From an uncultured Christensenella sp. (lineage in GTDB: Bacteria; Bacillota; Clostridia; Christensenellales; Borkfalkiaceae), in assembly GCA_910583545.1 (NCBI GenBank), contig CAJTXM010000004.1, forward strand, positions 1 through 64,000: a stretch of 64,000 nucleotides of DNA, in the 5' to 3' direction. Both the position numbers and the translations under genes were made by a program. Within the stretch, counting starts at the first letter, position 1; each line of letters begins with the position of its first letter. This document shows positions 47,347-56,242 of the stretch, piece by piece. The notes beneath the pieces were generated by a model. The model searched no databases, was not told where the DNA came from, and saw only the letters and a program-made list of their open reading frames with translations.

Positions 47347-48852
47347 TCAAAACAGCGTGCTTAAAACTCCGTTGCGGTTTCTGCGCGCACGCACGTTGCC
47401 ACGCGCCGCAGCAAATCCGCAAACGAACACCGACGCGCCTAAAACCCAGCCGAAAATCTGCAAATATACGGAATAACCGCCGTATATCCCCCCGTCAATG
47501 AAGAATAAATGATAAATGCCCCACGCAAACAGCGTGCCGAGAACGGCAGGGCTTAAATACTTCAAGGACACAACAAACGCCCGTTTCGGCATTTTCAGTC
47601 TTTTGGAATATCTGTTTATTTCCCCGACCAGATTCTGCCTCTTTTCATTTGCGCCGAGAAGAAAACACTCGAACACACCCAAAAGAAGAATATTGAAATA
47701 ATTGAGAAAATGGTCGGCCACGTCCAGAACGGCAGGGCCCGTATTCGTGGCAAAGACAAGACATACCCCTGCGCCCATCAAAGAAATTATTAACACGAGT
47801 TTCTTTTTAGGTATCGAAAATTTCTCGGCGAGGGGGCTTGCCGCAGCCTCAACCATAGACGAAGCCGATTGCAGAGCCATCATAGCAAGCGAAAGATAAA
47901 ACAGTATTCCCGCAGCCGCGTTGAGCGCGGTGTTGCCTGCGCCGAAAAGCTGACATATAGCCACGGGATAAATGCGGAACGCCGTCGCGACGCCCGAACT
48001 CGAAATGTCGTTTTCAAGTCCGCAGCCGTACATCGTGGTAAACAGAACCACCGCCGACAGCACCGACACGAAAAAGTCGGAAAACGCGATTATCAGACTG
48101 TCGCGGAACACGCTTTCGCCGTCGGGCAGATATGCTCCGTACGCAGGCATTATCCCCACTAAAACGGAGAGCGAAAAGAACACCTGCCCCACCGCCGACA
48201 GCCAGAGCTCGGCGTCGGCAAACGCAGAAAGGTCGGGTACGAAAAGCGCGTATAGTGCCGTTGCGCTGTTGGAATACATAAGCCCCCTCACCGCCATTAC
48301 GGTAAGCAGAAACACGGGCACGAGCACCGTGAATTTTGCGGTCTTGGAAAGGGAATCGGCACCGTTTTTCAGGCAGAGAAACATCATTGCCCAGGCGACT
48401 ATTATGCAGAGCAAAACTATCGGGGAAAACGAATTTTTCAAAATTCCGTCGAAGAAAAATCCGCCTATCTCCGCCCTCGGCATAGACGTCGAATTTTTGC
48501 AAAGCGGAACCACGTTGATGAGCATTGCGATTATCCAGCCGAGCATACCTGCGTACAGCACCGCCACGCCGAGCGAGTTGAAACACGACGCAAAGCCGAG
48601 CCCCTCTCCGCGCTTGCTCAGGCTCGCCATACACTTCGGCGCTCCGCCTCTAAGCTTTCTGCCTATCGCTATTTCCGCGTTGAGAACGGGAATACCGATA
48701 ACTATCAGCGCAATTATGTAAATGAGCATAAACGAGCCGCCGCCGTACTTTGCGCACAGTCCGGGGAAACGGAGCGAATCGCCCAGCCCTACCGCCGCGC
48801 CAACGCACGCTAAAATAAACGACGTCCTCGATTTGAATCTGTCCTTAGCCAT
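47347..48852 (-). CDS. Sodium-dependent neurotransmitter:sodium symporter (SNF) family transporter (501 aa)
   Basis: LeuT-fold transporter with about 12 hydrophobic helices. The first helix carries the family signature (SRTSFILACVGAAVGLGDSLRFPGLCAKYGGGSFML), with small residues around the unwound Na+/substrate site. Substrate probably an amino acid or related compound, coupled to Na+ (family knowledge). The -10 TATAAT lies only 7 nt before the ATG with a poor -35, so it may be another leaderless mRNA. Cassette C follows. Confidence 0.92.
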   Translation of the reverse strand: MAKDRFKSRTSFILACVGAAVGLGDSLRFPGLCAKYGGGSFMLIYIIALIVIGIPVLNAEIAIGRKLRGGAPKCMASLSKRGEGLGFASCFNSLGVAVLYAGMLGWIIAMLINVVPLCKNSTSMPRAEIGGFFFDGILKNSFSPIVLLCIIVAWAMMFLCLKNGADSLSKTAKFTVLVPVFLLTVMAVRGLMYSNSATALYALFVPDLSAFADAELWLSAVGQVFFSLSVLVGIMPAYGAYLPDGESVFRDSLIIAFSDFFVSVLSAVVLFTTMYGCGLENDISSSGVATAFRIYPVAICQLFGAGNTALNAAAGILFYLSLAMMALQSASSMVEAAASPLAEKFSIPKKKLVLIISLMGAGVCLVFATNTGPAVLDVADHFLNYFNILLLGVFECFLLGANEKRQNLVGEINRYSKRLKMPKRAFVVSLKYLSPAVLGTLFAWGIYHLFFIDGGIYGGYSVYLQIFGWVLGASVFVCGFAAARGNVRARRNRNGVLSTLF

Positions 48853-48879
48853 ATGCTCTATTATATAGATAACTGCATA

Positions 48880-48917
48880 AAAAAAGAACGGCGCGGATTT
48901 CCGCGCCGTTCGGCTTT
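48880..48917 (-). terminator. Terminator of the 140-aa lipoprotein gene
   Basis: GAACGGCGCGGA pairs with its complement around a 2-3 nt loop, next to an A-run (T-run on the minus strand). Located between the lipoprotein stop and the transporter promoter. Confidence 0.85.
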
Positions 48918-48919
48918 TA

Positions 48920-49342
48920 TTATTTCTTTTTGAAAATTATCTTCAGCGTTATACCGTCGTCGGATTCTTCCATAATGAGTTTCTTTCCGTCGACTTTTAA
49001 AGTTGAGCAGTCCGTTTTATCGTTTGCGTCGGCTTTTTCTTTCGATTCATATAAATATACCGTATCGCCTTCCTGAACGTAGTAAACTACGGTTGACTCG
49101 ATGCCCGTACAGGTACCGTCCTCTTTAAACGTAAATTCGACTTCGGAGTACATCTCCTTCATTTCACCGAGTCCGCTTTCCATTTCAGCCCTGTCCTCGG
49201 CGGACACGTCGGAGGTAAACTCGAATTTAGCGTCGTCGAAGACGTAGGTGTTGCCGGCAACGTCGGATGAGCAGGCGGCAAAACTCAGACACATTAAAAG
49301 CGTTGAAATTACCGCAACGAGTGCAAGTGCGAATTTTTTCAT
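48920..49342 (-). CDS. Small lipoprotein of unknown function (140 aa)
   Basis: Signal peptide with lipobox (LSFAAC, Cys about 24), then a beta-rich domain of about 115 residues (NTYVFDDAKFEF, EFTFKEDGTCTGIE, TLKVDGKKLIMEE) like the small lipocalin-like or DUF5640-type stress lipoproteins of Clostridia. Function unknown. It is transcribed divergently from an XRE regulator, and a perfect dyad lies in its leader. Confidence 0.78.
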   Translation of the reverse strand: MKKFALALVAVISTLLMCLSFAACSSDVAGNTYVFDDAKFEFTSDVSAEDRAEMESGLGEMKEMYSEVEFTFKEDGTCTGIESTVVYYVQEGDTVYLYESKEKADANDKTDCSTLKVDGKKLIMEESDDGITLKIIFKKK

Positions 49343-49358
49343 AAATTTCTCCTTTTTT

Positions 49359-49414
49359 GAGTATGTTCATACTCTTTTTGATATCAGTATAGACGTAAAA
49401 TCTTACCTTGTCAA
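49359..49414 (-). promoter_or_regulatory. Lipoprotein promoter and XRE operator
   Basis: TTGACA (49409-49414) and TATACT (49386-49391), 17-bp spacer, minus strand. The perfect dyad GAGTATG-tt-CATACTC (49359-49374) lies just downstream of the expected start point and upstream of the GGAG site, where a bound repressor would block elongation. Confidence 0.7.
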
Positions 49415-49457
49415 GCCCTTTGAGTATATTTTTTCTTATAATTGATAAAAAAAGAGA

Positions 49458-49787
49458 ATGATTATGCTAAGATTAAAACAGTTGAGAACCGAAAATAATA
49501 TGAGCCAGCGCGCGCTGGCAAAAAAAATAAACGTCAGCCAAAAGGCAATAGACCTTTGGGAAAAAGAGATAACCGAGCCGAAGTCAAGTATTATAATTCT
49601 GCTTTCAAACGTATTCGAGTGCAGTGCGGACTATCTTTTGGGACGCGGCGACGACTTCGGCACGGTCAACGTTATGCGCGATTTGTCGGACGAAGAAAAA
49701 CAGATTTTATCCAACTTTTCAAAACTCGGCAAAAAGCAACGGGGCGAGCTTGAAAGTTACTTAGGCTATCTCCTCGCCAACCACTAA
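49458..49787 (+). CDS. XRE-family helix-turn-helix regulator (109 aa)
   Basis: Cro/CI-type HTH at residues about 4-60 (LKQLRTENNMSQRALAKKINVSQKAIDLWEKE, then SNVFECSADYLLGR), followed by a short helical tail (about 75-109) for dimerisation. It probably regulates the divergent lipoprotein gene through the dyad at 49359-49374 (inference). Confidence 0.88.
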   Translation: MIMLRLKQLRTENNMSQRALAKKINVSQKAIDLWEKEITEPKSSIIILLSNVFECSADYLLGRGDDFGTVNVMRDLSDEEKQILSNFSKLGKKQRGELESYLGYLLANH

Positions 49788-49792
49788 AAACA

Positions 49793-49819
49793 CGGCGCGC
49801 GGAAATATTCCGCGCGCCG
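49793..49819. terminator. Bidirectional terminator
   Basis: GGCGCGCGGAA and TTCCGCGCGCC pair around a 3-nt loop between convergent genes. Confidence 0.78.
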
Positions 49820-49829
49820 CATACGTTTA

Positions 49830-50072
49830 TTATTTATCGCTGTCGCCTGTAATTTGTTCATCCTGTTTTTCGTCATTCTTTTCAGCTTCCTTTTCATTGT
49901 ACTTCATTACTTCATTAAGTATCACACTGCCGTATATTGCTATTTCCAAAAAGATAGCTGCCAAAAAGAAATACATAGTACCATTAGTATTTTCAATAAT
50001 CGCAATTAAAGCTATATCCGCTACAAAGAAGACAACAAAAAGTACTATCGGCAAAATATACGCTTTTTTCAT
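49830..50072 (-). CDS. Small two-helix membrane protein (80 aa)
   Basis: Two hydrophobic helices (AYILPIVLFVVFFVADIALIAII and MYFFLAAIFLEIAIYGSVI) and a charged Lys/Glu/Asp-rich tail. No family recognised. The start is the ATG at 50072, 8 nt after AGGAGG. Confidence 0.65.
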   Translation of the reverse strand: MKKAYILPIVLFVVFFVADIALIAIIENTNGTMYFFLAAIFLEIAIYGSVILNEVMKYNEKEAEKNDEKQDEQITGDSDK

Positions 50073-50140
50073 AAACAATTCCTCCTAAATTTATTATACA
50101 CCATAAATATTCTTTTGTCTATAGTAATTTGAAATTTTCA

Positions 50141-50173
50141 ATACGGCGTGCGGAATATATCCGCACGTCGTAT
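50141..50173 (-). terminator. Terminator of the 480-aa secreted-protein gene
   Basis: ATACG-CGTGCGG and CCGCACG-CGTAT arms pair around a 7-nt AT loop, 13 bp after the stop on the minus strand. Confidence 0.7.
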
Positions 50174-50185
50174 GAAGTTTTCGTT

Positions 50186-51628
50186 TTAATCAATTTCGCA
50201 GGTTATGAATTTGGTTTTTCCGATGCAAATTCTGCCCTTATTTCTACCTATGGTCGGATTTTCTTTGTGCGCTATAAACCTGATTCCATAGGTCCCTTCG
50301 ATAAACTCGTACTCAAAATATTTTTGAGCAGTTCTATCAGTCGGCAAATTAGAAGTTAATAAATCAATAAATGTTATCCAATTACCATTTGCATCCAAAT
50401 ACTGCAAATATGCGTAATCTCCATTTATGAAATATAACCCTTCAGCCGCACTCCAAAATGATAAGTACGTGTTTATTTCATAAATAGGTTTATTAAACGT
50501 TAATTGCAAATAAGCATCGCCTGCGTTTAGCCTGTTGGGTGAAAGATTGATATATTCTCCTTCAATAAAACCGCATCTCAATCTCTCCGTCGAGATTGTA
50601 AAATCATTTTCAAGCGTCTTCGTAGTACATTTCAAACCTTCGCTTTGGAAGTAATAACGCCCCTCGAATCCCCAATCAACTGGATTCAACGTATATACGT
50701 TTTGTGTTATTCTTTTAGCATAACCTTTCAAATTCATTATCGTACCATCTATAGTGTCGTGTGACTTATTAACATTAACACTCGCACCTATCGGACCAAA
50801 AGAAATTGATAATGACTCCACAAACCAACTTTGATTATGGACATAAGTAGGTTGAACCGCTGTAGTATCGGTCGCGGTCAAATAATAATCAGCAACGACC
50901 GTTGTATTCCCATAAATTACTGAGGTTGTGTCGCCCGATGAAGAAGGACCTCCAACAGAAAAAGTATAATAAACCCCTCCGTCTGCACAAGAATAATTAG
51001 GACTTAAATCTTCAATTTCATCTGCTCTTACAGGTTCTTGAAACGCAGTATATATAGTAACTGGAGTTATTTTTCTCCCTTTCGCAGGACAGTTTTGATG
51101 ATTTAATGTAACAGCATTACTTCCGTGTCTGATAATCAGATTATCATTTTTATTCACAAAGAAACTCTTTAGTTGCTCGGTTGTTACTTCTATGTGATAA
51201 ACAATCTGACCGTCATAAAAACCTAACGCATAAGCCTTAGTTACAAATTTGATATATCCTTCATTATGCTCAAATTCTTGCTCTTGTGAATCTCCAAGAT
51301 TCATTAAAGCAATATCTGAATTTGCATTTACATAATCAACGGGAATAATCTCTTCAAACGGCACGTATTCTTCCTGAATATAAACGTCTAGGGATCTTTC
51401 AGCTTCCTCTATATCAATAGAATATTTGTCGAATAATTTTAACGAATTATTATCGTTTGAAAGAGAACACGAATTGTTGTGCCACTGTATATTTGTCAAG
51501 TTTTCTGTCTGAGTTTGGATATGTATTTCATTCTGAGTTTCATTTTTTGTTTGCTGAATAGGTATGGATGTTGCACCGCCGCCTAAAATACTTAAACTTA
51601 AAATCGTTGTTGCTAATAGTTTAATCAT
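50186..51628 (-). CDS. Secreted protein of unknown function, AT-rich (480 aa)
   Basis: Signal peptide (about 1-22), then a Gln/Asn/Thr-rich mature N-terminus and a beta-rich body with aromatic residues, no C-terminal anchor and no recognised domain. The gene is visibly richer in A/T and in AGA, ATA and AAT codons than its neighbours, suggesting horizontal acquisition. AAGGAGG site; promoter TTGAAT-17-TACAAT at 51710-51738. Monocistronic. Confidence 0.72.
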   Translation of the reverse strand: MIKLLATTILSLSILGGGATSIPIQQTKNETQNEIHIQTQTENLTNIQWHNNSCSLSNDNNSLKLFDKYSIDIEEAERSLDVYIQEEYVPFEEIIPVDYVNANSDIALMNLGDSQEQEFEHNEGYIKFVTKAYALGFYDGQIVYHIEVTTEQLKSFFVNKNDNLIIRHGSNAVTLNHQNCPAKGRKITPVTIYTAFQEPVRADEIEDLSPNYSCADGGVYYTFSVGGPSSSGDTTSVIYGNTTVVADYYLTATDTTAVQPTYVHNQSWFVESLSISFGPIGASVNVNKSHDTIDGTIMNLKGYAKRITQNVYTLNPVDWGFEGRYYFQSEGLKCTTKTLENDFTISTERLRCGFIEGEYINLSPNRLNAGDAYLQLTFNKPIYEINTYLSFWSAAEGLYFINGDYAYLQYLDANGNWITFIDLLTSNLPTDRTAQKYFEYEFIEGTYGIRFIAHKENPTIGRNKGRICIGKTKFITCEID

Positions 51629-51709
51629 CTGTTTTTCCTCCTTGTTATAGTAATTTTAAATTATTTCAAATAAAAACATCGGTCTGCCCTCCCCTGCCCC
51701 TTTTGTTTG

Positions 51710-51738
51710 ATTGTAACACGGAAATATGACAAATTCAA
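51710..51738 (-). promoter_or_regulatory. Promoter of the 480-aa secreted protein
   Basis: TTGAAT (51733-51738) and TACAAT (51710-51715), 17-bp spacer, minus strand, leaving a leader of about 75 nt. Confidence 0.5.
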
Positions 51739-51770
51739 GCAAGTTTATTTTACATTTGCGCAAGTTTATT

Positions 51771-52328
51771 TTACTTTTTCCTGTTTTTTATATATTTTAC
51801 CAATAAAACCGTTATAACACATACGACGACGAATATCAGAACGCCTGCAAGTATCTGTAAAATAGTTACGATATCGAAGTTCCAGGACGAGCTCGACACC
51901 GAAACAGTAGCACCTTCCGTAGGAGCTTTAAGCCAGGCAACAAATAGCATAAATCCCGCCACAAGCAGAGATATAACAACCGCACAGGCAATTAAAACTT
52001 TCTTTTTGCCCGAAAGCTTTTTCGGTTTTTTGCAAGCTTCGTCGGTTACGGCAATTTCCTGCCGTAACTCGTTGTTCTTGTTTTCGGACGGTTGAGTATC
52101 AGGGATATCGAAAAGCGGTTTTATTTCCGCATTTTCAAACAGCAGATATTCAGGCTTAACGTTAAAAAACTCGCAGAGAGATTTCAGCGCATCTGATTTC
52201 GGAGCAACCAAATCCTGCTCCCACAGAGAAACCGTCTGTCGCGAGACTTTTAATTCCTGTGCAAGCTCTTCCTGCGTTATGCCTGCGTTTTTTCTCAATT
52301 CTTCTAATTTCTTTCCTAAACTGCTCAT
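51771..52328 (-). CDS. XRE-family regulator with two C-terminal membrane helices (185 aa)
   Basis: N-terminal Cro/CI HTH (LEELRKNAGITQEELAQELKVSRQTVSLWEQD, residues about 7-60), Lys-rich linker, then two hydrophobic helices (about 110-130 and 155-178). A membrane-tethered DNA-binding protein, possibly sensing envelope stress or transporter state (inference). Its start overlaps the RND transporter stop by 4 bp (ATGA), so it belongs to that operon. Confidence 0.85.
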   Translation of the reverse strand: MSSLGKKLEELRKNAGITQEELAQELKVSRQTVSLWEQDLVAPKSDALKSLCEFFNVKPEYLLFENAEIKPLFDIPDTQPSENKNNELRQEIAVTDEACKKPKKLSGKKKVLIACAVVISLLVAGFMLFVAWLKAPTEGATVSVSSSSWNFDIVTILQILAGVLIFVVVCVITVLLVKYIKNRKK

Positions 52329-55300
52329 TTGGTTTTACCTTTTATTTTAACCTTTCCGTCGGGGTACTTTTCCGAAAGTCTGTGTACAGCGCAATAAACC
52401 GCAGGCACGAGCACGAGCGTAACCAGCGTGCCTAAAAGAAGACCGCCTATAACCACAATGCCGAGGGGGCTCATCAGTTCGCTTCCCTGACCTATTCCTA
52501 TTGCAAGAGGCAAAAGCGCAAGTATCGTTGTCAGCGTGGTCATAAGTATCGGGCGGAGCCTTTCCCTGCAAGCTTCCCTGACGGCGTCAAAATGAGGTAA
52601 ACCCTCGTTTTTCAGCTGTTTTATTTTTTCAAGCATAACTATGGCGTTATTGACTATAATTCCCATCAGCATTATAAGCCCTATAAACGAAACGACGTTC
52701 AGGCTCGTGCGCGTAATCGTAAGAGCCACAAATCCGCCCGTGAAGCTGAAAGGTATGCTCGCCATAATTATCAGCGGTTTTATAAACGAACCGAACTGCA
52801 CCGCCATAACCGTGTACAAGAGGAAAAACGAAACGATCAGCGCGACAGCAAGACCTTCGAACGCGTCGGCAAGATAGCTTGAAATTCCGCTCGACGAGAA
52901 AGAATAATCTTTATAGTCCTTTAAAACTTCTTTGGCTATCGCCTGCATTCTGTCTGTCGCCGTGCCCGTATCGGTATCGGGTAAAACGCCGGATACCGTT
53001 ATCATTTTATTTCCGTTGGTACGGACTATGCAGGCTTCCGTCAGCTCGCTTTTCACCTCTCCGCCGGCTAAAACGTCTTTCAACTTAACCGCGACCGAAC
53101 CGTTGAAGCCTATAACGAAATTTTCCAGATCGGCTTTCGACGAAATTCTGCCGTCCTCGAACCCGACGCGAAGCGCATAGTCTTCGCCGTCTATCGTGAC
53201 GGTGCAGGCGGTATAGGAAGCGATTCCTATTCTCAGCGTCATAACAACGTTTTGATAATCGAGAGAAAATTCGGCTAACTTCTGCCTGTCAAACTCCAAA
53301 GAGTACTGCATAGACTTATCCGTCGAGCTGTCGGAAACGTCGCAAAAGCCGTCCTCTTTCAACTTGGTCTTGATTTTTGAAGCAATCTCTTTGAGGACGT
53401 CGCCGTCGCTTCCGACGATAGTCACGGACATATCGGACGAACCCGACATAAGCGAAGCGACGACCCCGTCTATTTCCCTGACCGTCACACTGCCTATTAT
53501 CCCGTCATCCGCGTCCGCAAGCTCTCTTATCTTTTCAACTGTCTTTTTCGTGTTTTTATCGGTTTTGAGTTTTACGGTGATAATTCCCGAATCGGTCAGC
53601 GCGATAATTCCGTTTTTGCCTACGCTTACCGAAACGTAGTCGATATTTTCAACGTTTTCCGCAATGGTACGGCTGAAAGCAAGCACGTCGCTCTGCACGG
53701 TTTCTATATCCCTTCCCGAACCGTAATCCATAGTTACTTCTATCTGTCCTTTGTCAATCGAAGGCAGAAATTCGGTGCCGGTAATAAAAAGCAGACCTAC
53801 GCTCGCGCCGAATACCGCAACTGCCGTGAGCACGGTGACGAGTTTTTTAGACAAAACCGCGCTCAGAATTTTCGAATACAGCGCCGTGATTTTATCGAGT
53901 ATGAACGGCTGTTTCCACTTTGCAAGTTTTTCCTTAAAAGATTTTTTCTTTCCGTCCCCGTCGATTGTATCGGGCAGTATTTCCTTTGCAACCGTTATCT
54001 GTGAATGTTGATTGTATTCGAGGTCGGAGGAATACATATCTATCGTAAGCTGTGTGTCGCCCTTTTCTTCTGCGGGGCTCATAACCACTTTTCCGCCCTT
54101 CAACAGTCTTACGTTACCCTCGAAAATGCAGTACAGCGCGGGAATTACCGTAACTGCGACTATAAGCGAAAAGGCGAGCGAGAATACGACCGCATACGCA
54201 AGGTCGGTGAATATTTCGGCAGTAAGTCCGCCTATGAACAAAATTGGAATAAACACGCACACCGTCGTCAGCGTCGAGCCGAAAAGCGCTCCGCCGACTT
54301 CCGCCGTTCCGTCCACCGCAGAAACGTACGCAGACTTGCCCGTATCCCTGTGTTTTGTGATCGCCTCGATAACGACTATACTGTTATCGACAAGCATACC
54401 TATACCGACCGCAAGTCCGCCGAGCGAAACCATATTCAGCGTGATGCCCATAAGGCTAAGACAAATCAGCGCGGAAAGTACGGAAAGGGGCATAGTTATC
54501 GCAATGACGAGCGACGTTTTTACCTTTTTGAGAAACAGGAAAATGATAAGTACGGCAAGAACACCGCCTATCAGCATACTGATAAGCACGTTGGAAATAC
54601 TGTCTGAAATAAATTCGGACTGATCGTCCAAAAGCCGTATAGACGCCGTGTATCCCTCTGCCGACGAAATCCGAGAATAAACTTTCTTTACCTCTTCGAC
54701 TACAGCGGAGGAGTTCGCGCCGTTTGATTTGAACACCTCTATTACGACGCCTTCGCAAAGCGAGACTTTGCCGTCCGAAAAATATGCGTACGAAGAAAAG
54801 TCGGGAGTAAGCGTGACGGATGCAATATCCCTGACGGGAACCGATTTCGCATTTTCGTCGATAGTCAGTATCAGCCTGATAAGCTCGTTCGAAACTTTGA
54901 TTCCCGTAATCGTCTCTATCATAGCAAGCGTTGCGTCGCTGTACGGATATTCGCCGAGGTTGACGTTTTGAAGCAGGCTCCTGTATTCGCCGAGAACCGC
55001 TCTCAGTTCCTCCGGCAGTTCGACGGGCGTATTCAGAATATCTTCCTCGCTCTTCACGTCCGAATTGTTTCTTATCTGAACGTCGGAACCGTTGTCGGTG
55101 ATATTGCCGAGCGGAATATCGAGCGCACCGTACGAGAACGCCTTGACAATCAGCGGGCAGGCAAGTTCAAGCCCCGTATAGGGTATGACCGTATACGAGT
55201 AGTCGGCTCCGCCCTTTATCGAAACGTTTTCGACGCCGTCGATGGCCGAAAAGCGCGAAGAGAGTTCCTTCGCCTTTGCATATGCGTCTTCAAGTCCGTT

Positions 55301-55732
55301 TTCGCTTGTAACGGAAACCGAAGCGAGCGCAGAAGCGTTTAAATCGAGGTCGTAAATTTTTGTATTTACGCCGTCGGGCAGGGATATAGCGGAAAGCTTA
55401 GCGGAGATGTCCTCTTTTTTCGCTTTGGTGTCCGTTCCGTAATCGAACGAGAGTATGACCGCGCTGAGGTTGTCGTAGGAACTGCTGCTTACCGAAGTAA
55501 TTCCGCTCACCGAGCCGACGCCTTCCTCCACCTTAACAGTGACGTCTTTCTCAACCGAATCGGCGTTCGCGCCGGGATATATGACCTGCACGCAGACGAT
55601 AGGAACGTTTATATCCGGCAATAAATTAACGCTCATGTTAATCGTCGAGTAGACCCCGAACCCTAACACGAGCAAAACTATAAGTATTACGGCAACCGAT
55701 TGTTTAATTACAAAAGAAAAAAACTTTTTCAT
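52325..55732 (-). CDS. Efflux RND transporter permease, AcrB/HAE-like (1135 aa)
   Basis: Two repeats of one plus five membrane helices with large extracytoplasmic loops. RND motifs: helix 4 GGLAVGIGMLVDNSIVVIEAI and the second-half LIMLMGIIVNNAIVMLEKI. A hydrophilic insert of about 60 residues between the two halves (Lys/Asp/Glu-rich) enlarges the cytoplasmic loop. No membrane-fusion adaptor or outer-membrane channel gene is nearby. Coupled by ATGA to the 95-aa gene upstream and to the XRE gene downstream. Substrate unknown. Confidence 0.9.
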   Translation of the reverse strand: MKKFFSFVIKQSVAVILIVLLVLGFGVYSTINMSVNLLPDINVPIVCVQVIYPGANADSVEKDVTVKVEEGVGSVSGITSVSSSSYDNLSAVILSFDYGTDTKAKKEDISAKLSAISLPDGVNTKIYDLDLNASALASVSVTSENGLEDAYAKAKELSSRFSAIDGVENVSIKGGADYSYTVIPYTGLELACPLIVKAFSYGALDIPLGNITDNGSDVQIRNNSDVKSEEDILNTPVELPEELRAVLGEYRSLLQNVNLGEYPYSDATLAMIETITGIKVSNELIRLILTIDENAKSVPVRDIASVTLTPDFSSYAYFSDGKVSLCEGVVIEVFKSNGANSSAVVEEVKKVYSRISSAEGYTASIRLLDDQSEFISDSISNVLISMLIGGVLAVLIIFLFLKKVKTSLVIAITMPLSVLSALICLSLMGITLNMVSLGGLAVGIGMLVDNSIVVIEAITKHRDTGKSAYVSAVDGTAEVGGALFGSTLTTVCVFIPILFIGGLTAEIFTDLAYAVVFSLAFSLIVAVTVIPALYCIFEGNVRLLKGGKVVMSPAEEKGDTQLTIDMYSSDLEYNQHSQITVAKEILPDTIDGDGKKKSFKEKLAKWKQPFILDKITALYSKILSAVLSKKLVTVLTAVAVFGASVGLLFITGTEFLPSIDKGQIEVTMDYGSGRDIETVQSDVLAFSRTIAENVENIDYVSVSVGKNGIIALTDSGIITVKLKTDKNTKKTVEKIRELADADDGIIGSVTVREIDGVVASLMSGSSDMSVTIVGSDGDVLKEIASKIKTKLKEDGFCDVSDSSTDKSMQYSLEFDRQKLAEFSLDYQNVVMTLRIGIASYTACTVTIDGEDYALRVGFEDGRISSKADLENFVIGFNGSVAVKLKDVLAGGEVKSELTEACIVRTNGNKMITVSGVLPDTDTGTATDRMQAIAKEVLKDYKDYSFSSSGISSYLADAFEGLAVALIVSFFLLYTVMAVQFGSFIKPLIIMASIPFSFTGGFVALTITRTSLNVVSFIGLIMLMGIIVNNAIVMLEKIKQLKNEGLPHFDAVREACRERLRPILMTTLTTILALLPLAIGIGQGSELMSPLGIVVIGGLLLGTLVTLVLVPAVYCAVHRLSEKYPDGKVKIKGKTK

Positions 55733-56016
55733 AAGTTATTATCTCCGTCAAGCTCTTTAAGCTTTTTTAATTTTCCTCTGACGTATATGAATACGCAGGC
55801 AAGCACGGCAAGCAACGCCACGAAGATACCGAGCGCGATTCCTATCAGCACCGCCGCGGATATTCCCTTGACCGTCACAAGCAGGATGACGGCAACCGTG
55901 CATAAAAGCACCGCCGAAACAGCGGTGACTAAGACGCATATTTTTAAAATTTTCAAAGCTCTTTCCGCCTGCTCGGCAAGCTTCTTTGCATACTCTTCTT
56001 TATTTTGATTTTCCAT
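55729..56016 (-). CDS. Small membrane protein with cytoplasmic coiled start (95 aa)
   Basis: A charged N-terminal helix (NQNKEEYAKKLAEQAERALKILK), then two hydrophobic helices (LVTAVSAVLLCTVAVILLV; AAVLIGIALGIFVALLAVLA) and a basic tail. No known family. First gene of the operon with the RND transporter (ATGA overlap); perhaps an accessory subunit (inference). Confidence 0.7.
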   Translation of the reverse strand: MENQNKEEYAKKLAEQAERALKILKICVLVTAVSAVLLCTVAVILLVTVKGISAAVLIGIALGIFVALLAVLACVFIYVRGKLKKLKELDGDNNL

Positions 56017-56066
56017 AAAATATCCCTGTTGAACGTCAATAAATTTGTGAAACTATTTTATAATTT

Positions 56067-56240
56067 ACGGTGCAAGGAGGGTTTCCCTCCGTTAGCACAA
56101 CTCAATTTGCGGCTCCGCCGCCTCAGCGGTGTGAATTCGTACAATTATATATGTGTGTGCCCTTAATATTGTGCGAAGAGAGGCAGAGCCTCTCAAATCA
56201 CGAAATTTATTGACATCGCCTGACGTCAATAAATTTGTGA
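56067..56240. repeat. Modular hairpin element, copy E5
   Basis: Fills the rex / 95-aa gene gap. H4 56070-56098 (GTGC-aa-GGAGGG / CCCTCC-gtta-GCAC), H3 (TGCGGC/GCCGC), core helix (TTCGTACAAT / ATTGTGCGAA, one mismatch) with GTGTGCCC loop, H2 (GAGAGGC/GCCTCTC), H1 56198-56240 (AAATTTATTGAC / GTCAATAAATTT). A 30-bp direct repeat flanks it: 56033-56062 and 56223-56252, the latter including the rex stop. Confidence 0.82.
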
Positions 56241-56242
56241 AA

